Shown here: positions 61,790 to 64,000 of the stretch, piece by piece
Position numbering within the stretch: position 1 is the stretch's first letter
Layout of the letters: the number at the start of each line of letters is the position of its first letter
Origin: Burhinus oedicnemus
Taxonomy: Eukaryota; Chordata; Aves; Charadriiformes; Burhinidae
Length of the DNA stretch: 64,000 nt
NCBI GenBank assembly: GCA_008921705.1
Contig: VFFE01007869.1
Location: 5,619,276-5,683,275 of the forward strand
Direction: 5' to 3'
Position numbers and translations under genes: made by a program
Notes under the pieces: generated by a model
What the model was told of the DNA's origin: nothing
Databases searched by the model: none
What the model saw: the letters and a program-made list of their open reading frames with translations, nothing else

Positions 61790-62010
61790 TGACGCTGCTG
61801 CAGCCGAGACGGCCGCCTTGCAGCTGGACGCGGGGTTACCTGTGCCAGGTCCGCCCGTGGGGGTCCGGGAAAGGCAGAGCCCAGCGCAGCCCCTGACGGA
61901 GCCGCCATGCCCTGTGTGCAGGGGGCGGAACGATGCCGAGCGTGGGCAAGGAAGGTGCCAGCGCCAGGGCTTGTCCTCCTCCTCGGGGAGGAGGTGAGCG
62001 CTCAGGGTGT
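61790..62010. promoter_or_regulatory. Small CpG-rich patch with start codon and donor site
   Basis: CpG is frequent over about 220 bases, and the patch contains a Kozak ATG and a consensus splice donor in the same phase. It may be a weak promoter with a first exon. Confidence 0.3.
61907..61993 (+). CDS. Possible first coding exon, not recognised
   Basis: ATG at 61,907 follows GCCGCC and opens exactly 29 codons (starting MPCVQGAERC, ending LLLGEE) up to GAG, directly followed by GTGAGC, a consensus 5' splice site, in phase 0. The frame stays open past the donor to 62,143, so the splice site is not required by a stop. No protein family is recognised and no acceptor can be paired with it. A chance arrangement in GC-rich DNA is quite possible. 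Confidence 0.2.
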
Positions 62011-63288
62011 TGTTTGCTTAGTCAGGGCACACAAATATTTTCTAGGTTCTCGTTCTGCGGTTCCAAATCGTCTGTGGGAACCAAAGGCAGGTTTTGGGTC
62101 TGGCTGGAGGACCTGGGTCCGGAGGGGGAATGTGGGGTGCTGAGCCTGGCCCCGCTCACCCCCCAGACCCCGCGCTGGAGCAGCAGTGCTCGCCCTGCAG
62201 CCCAGTTAGCAGCTCGGTGCTGCCTTCTCATAGGAAATGGCTGATGTGATTTTTTTTGGTATTCTTCTTGCAGTTTAATTGCACAGAAACAAGAGCAGGC
62301 ATAACAGGTACCAGCCGGTTCCTGCCTCAGTCAGAGCTATTGCACTCCTTCAGAATTTCAGCTGAATGAATTAATAACCAATTTTCTAATTAGCTAGCCT
62401 CTGTCTTTTAATATTTCTTGTGCCATGATATGATCAGTACACATACTAGAGAAATAATAGCATCACTATCATAGAAAGCAGTCGATATAATGTATGGGAG
62501 TTCTGTTAATTAGTGCTGGGCTCTCAGATACACAGGCACTGGTTTCTAACTTTGCACCTTTTTTACGATGGCTATATAGTATATATTAACAGAAAGAGCA
62601 TGTATTTAGAGATGATGATGACTTGCTGGGTACCAAGCCGACGGGGAGTAGCCGCGTGGGTAAATGTGACACCGGTGTGTACACAGGGAGGTATGCTTAG
62701 TGACTCAATGCGCTTAATAAGGAGCAGATGACCCTGCTCACCTCAATGGACACAGCAAAACAAATAACTGAACATATTAATCCATAAGAACTGTCACTAC
62801 ACCTTGTTTACATAGAAAAATCACCTCCTGGCCATCGATCACTCGGCCATGGGATGCCACGTGCTGTACAGATGTGTCCCTGGTGAGGAGAGGGTGGTGG
62901 CACCCAGCGTGCCCACAGCTCCAGACCTGTCACGAGGGTTGGACTGGCCTCGTCCCAGCCTGGGCAGGAGAGCAGAGCCGGACCCCAGCCAGACCCCAGC
63001 AGGACCAGGGCAGTGACACCGCGATGTTGTTGGGCCAGCAGAGCCTCCTCTTCCAGCAAAGCCAGCCTTGAGGAGAACATCTTAACCCAGACCTTCCACA
63101 AGCCAAAGCACCTTGAGCTTGACTGTTTTCTGTGCTAATAAACCCAAAACTATACTTTCCTTCCTGATTTATACAAAGACCCCAGAGTCACCTCCCTGGC
63201 AGTAACAGATGTGTGCTGATAGGAAAACCAGACCTTGCTTCGATCACTCTGTGACAGGACCATGTCCTCATGCCTCGGCTGTGCTGGC
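62011..63288. other. Non-coding stretch, no gene recognised
   Basis: 62,340-62,480 is AT-rich with homeodomain-type TAATTAG and GAATTAATAACC motifs. 62,870-63,060 is GC-rich. No exon or named repeat is seen. Confidence 0.5.
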
Positions 63289-63720
63289 TGTGCCTGCCTC
63301 AAAGCACCCCGTGCCCATGCCTGCCTTGGAGTATCCCGTGCCCATGCCTGCCTTGGGTTATCCCATGCCCATGCCTGCCTCGGAGCAACCTGTGTCCATG
63401 CCTGCCTCAGAGCATCCCATGCCCATGCCTGCCTCGGAGCATCCCGTGTCCATGCCTGCCTCAGAGCAACCCGTGTCCATGCCTGCCTCGGAGCACCCCG
63501 TCACCATGCCTGCCTCGGAGCATCCCATGCCCATGCCTGCCTTGGAGCATCCCGTGTCCATGCCTGCCTCGGAGCAACCCGTGTCCATGCCTGCCTCGGA
63601 GCACCCCGTCACCATGCCTGCCTCGGAGCATCCCGTGTCCATGCCTGCCTTGGAGCACCCCATGCCCATGCCTGCCTCGGAGCACCCCATGTCCATGCCT
63701 TCCTCGGAGCACCCCATGCC
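63289..63720. repeat. 27-bp minisatellite, 16 units, with higher-order repeats
   Basis: Sixteen units of exactly 27 bases share the core CATGCCTGCCTCGGAGCA with no length change. Units vary at a few positions (CAC/CAT/CAA, then CCCGTGTC, CCCGTCAC or CCCATGCC). Units 6-9 and 10-13 repeat nearly the same four-unit order, showing that a 108-base block was duplicated as one. Because 27 is a multiple of 3, open frames persist on both strands; one plus frame reads nine-residue MPASEHPVS-like units. No sign makes it a real protein. Confidence 0.95.
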
Positions 63721-64000
63721 CACCCACAGGCAGGAATGAGCGGGAGTGGGCGTCGGGCAGGGTCAGCTGCACTCCCCCAACAAGCCTGGCCATCCTGCGT
63801 GCTCTCTGAAGGGGCAGAGGTGTGTTTTCACGTATCATTAAAGGCAGGCTGTGGCTTACCGTTTCAGATTCATACAGGCCTAATTAAATAGATACTTTCA
63901 AATTAGCAATGTGGACAGTCCCAATGAAGCTGCCTGTCTTCATCGGCCCTTCTGCACACACCGCTGCCGGGGGCGGCTGGGCTGGCAGCACCACCTGAGC
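63721..64000. other. Non-coding end of window
   Basis: Mixed sequence downstream of the minisatellite. No feature is recognised. Confidence 0.5.

Noticed and set aside
63209..63891. Open frames of 176-218 codons with nine-residue repeats
   Set aside because: They are the 27-bp minisatellite read in three phases; the period, a multiple of three, keeps them open without coding.
1..64000. CRISPR arrays, prophage, operons or other microbial systems
   Set aside because: CR1 elements, CpG islands and vertebrate-like spacing show a eukaryotic genome; the tandem repeats have no unique spacers.

Overview
The window looks like nuclear DNA of a bird. The main evidence is six fragments of CR1 LINEs, several of them with the sequence typical of avian genomes. 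A bird, rather than a crocodilian or turtle, is an inference from the look of the CR1 copies and the many GC-rich patches set in AT-rich DNA. Nothing is bacterial or viral: open frames are short, there are no operons, and spacing is vertebrate-like. I found no coding gene that I can name. The longest open frames either start at non-ATG codons or lie in stop-poor GC-rich or tandem-repeat DNA, so I do not call them genes. The window is best read as intergenic or intronic DNA with several possible promoters.

Layout. 1-17.2 kb is AT-rich non-coding DNA with GC-rich patches (about 9.0-9.3, 10.4-10.6 and 10.86-11.33 kb), simple repeats, and three remnants of what looks like one old palindromic repeat family. 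A CpG island at 17.7-18.0 kb holds a well-placed ATG and runs into a 20-N gap at 18,002-18,021. Two CR1 elements in opposite orientation follow. 18.99-23.4 kb is mixed DNA with a compact GATA-motif hairpin near 22.7 kb. 23.4-27.6 kb is the strongest run of CpG islands in the window. 27.6-42.98 kb is non-coding DNA with three CR1 fragments, a tRNA-like remnant and a compound microsatellite.

The clearest anomaly is 42,981-45,968: about 1.4 kb appears twice, about 99% identical, on both sides of a second 20-N gap. One copy lacks 223 bp net that the other has. This looks more like two haplotypes of one locus placed end to end by the assembler than like a true duplication. From 46 to 58.3 kb I see only a GC-rich island near 51.7 kb and scattered GC patches. 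The last 6 kb is rich in tandem repeats: a pure 7-bp minisatellite, a CTG/CCG tract following an ATG, and a 16-copy 27-bp minisatellite with higher-order structure. A small CpG-rich patch at 61.8-62.0 kb has a Kozak ATG followed in frame by a consensus splice donor.

No undescribed gene system is visible. The points most worth checking are the probable false duplication with its structural variant, the CpG island hidden by the first gap, and the three coding-phase tandem repeats.
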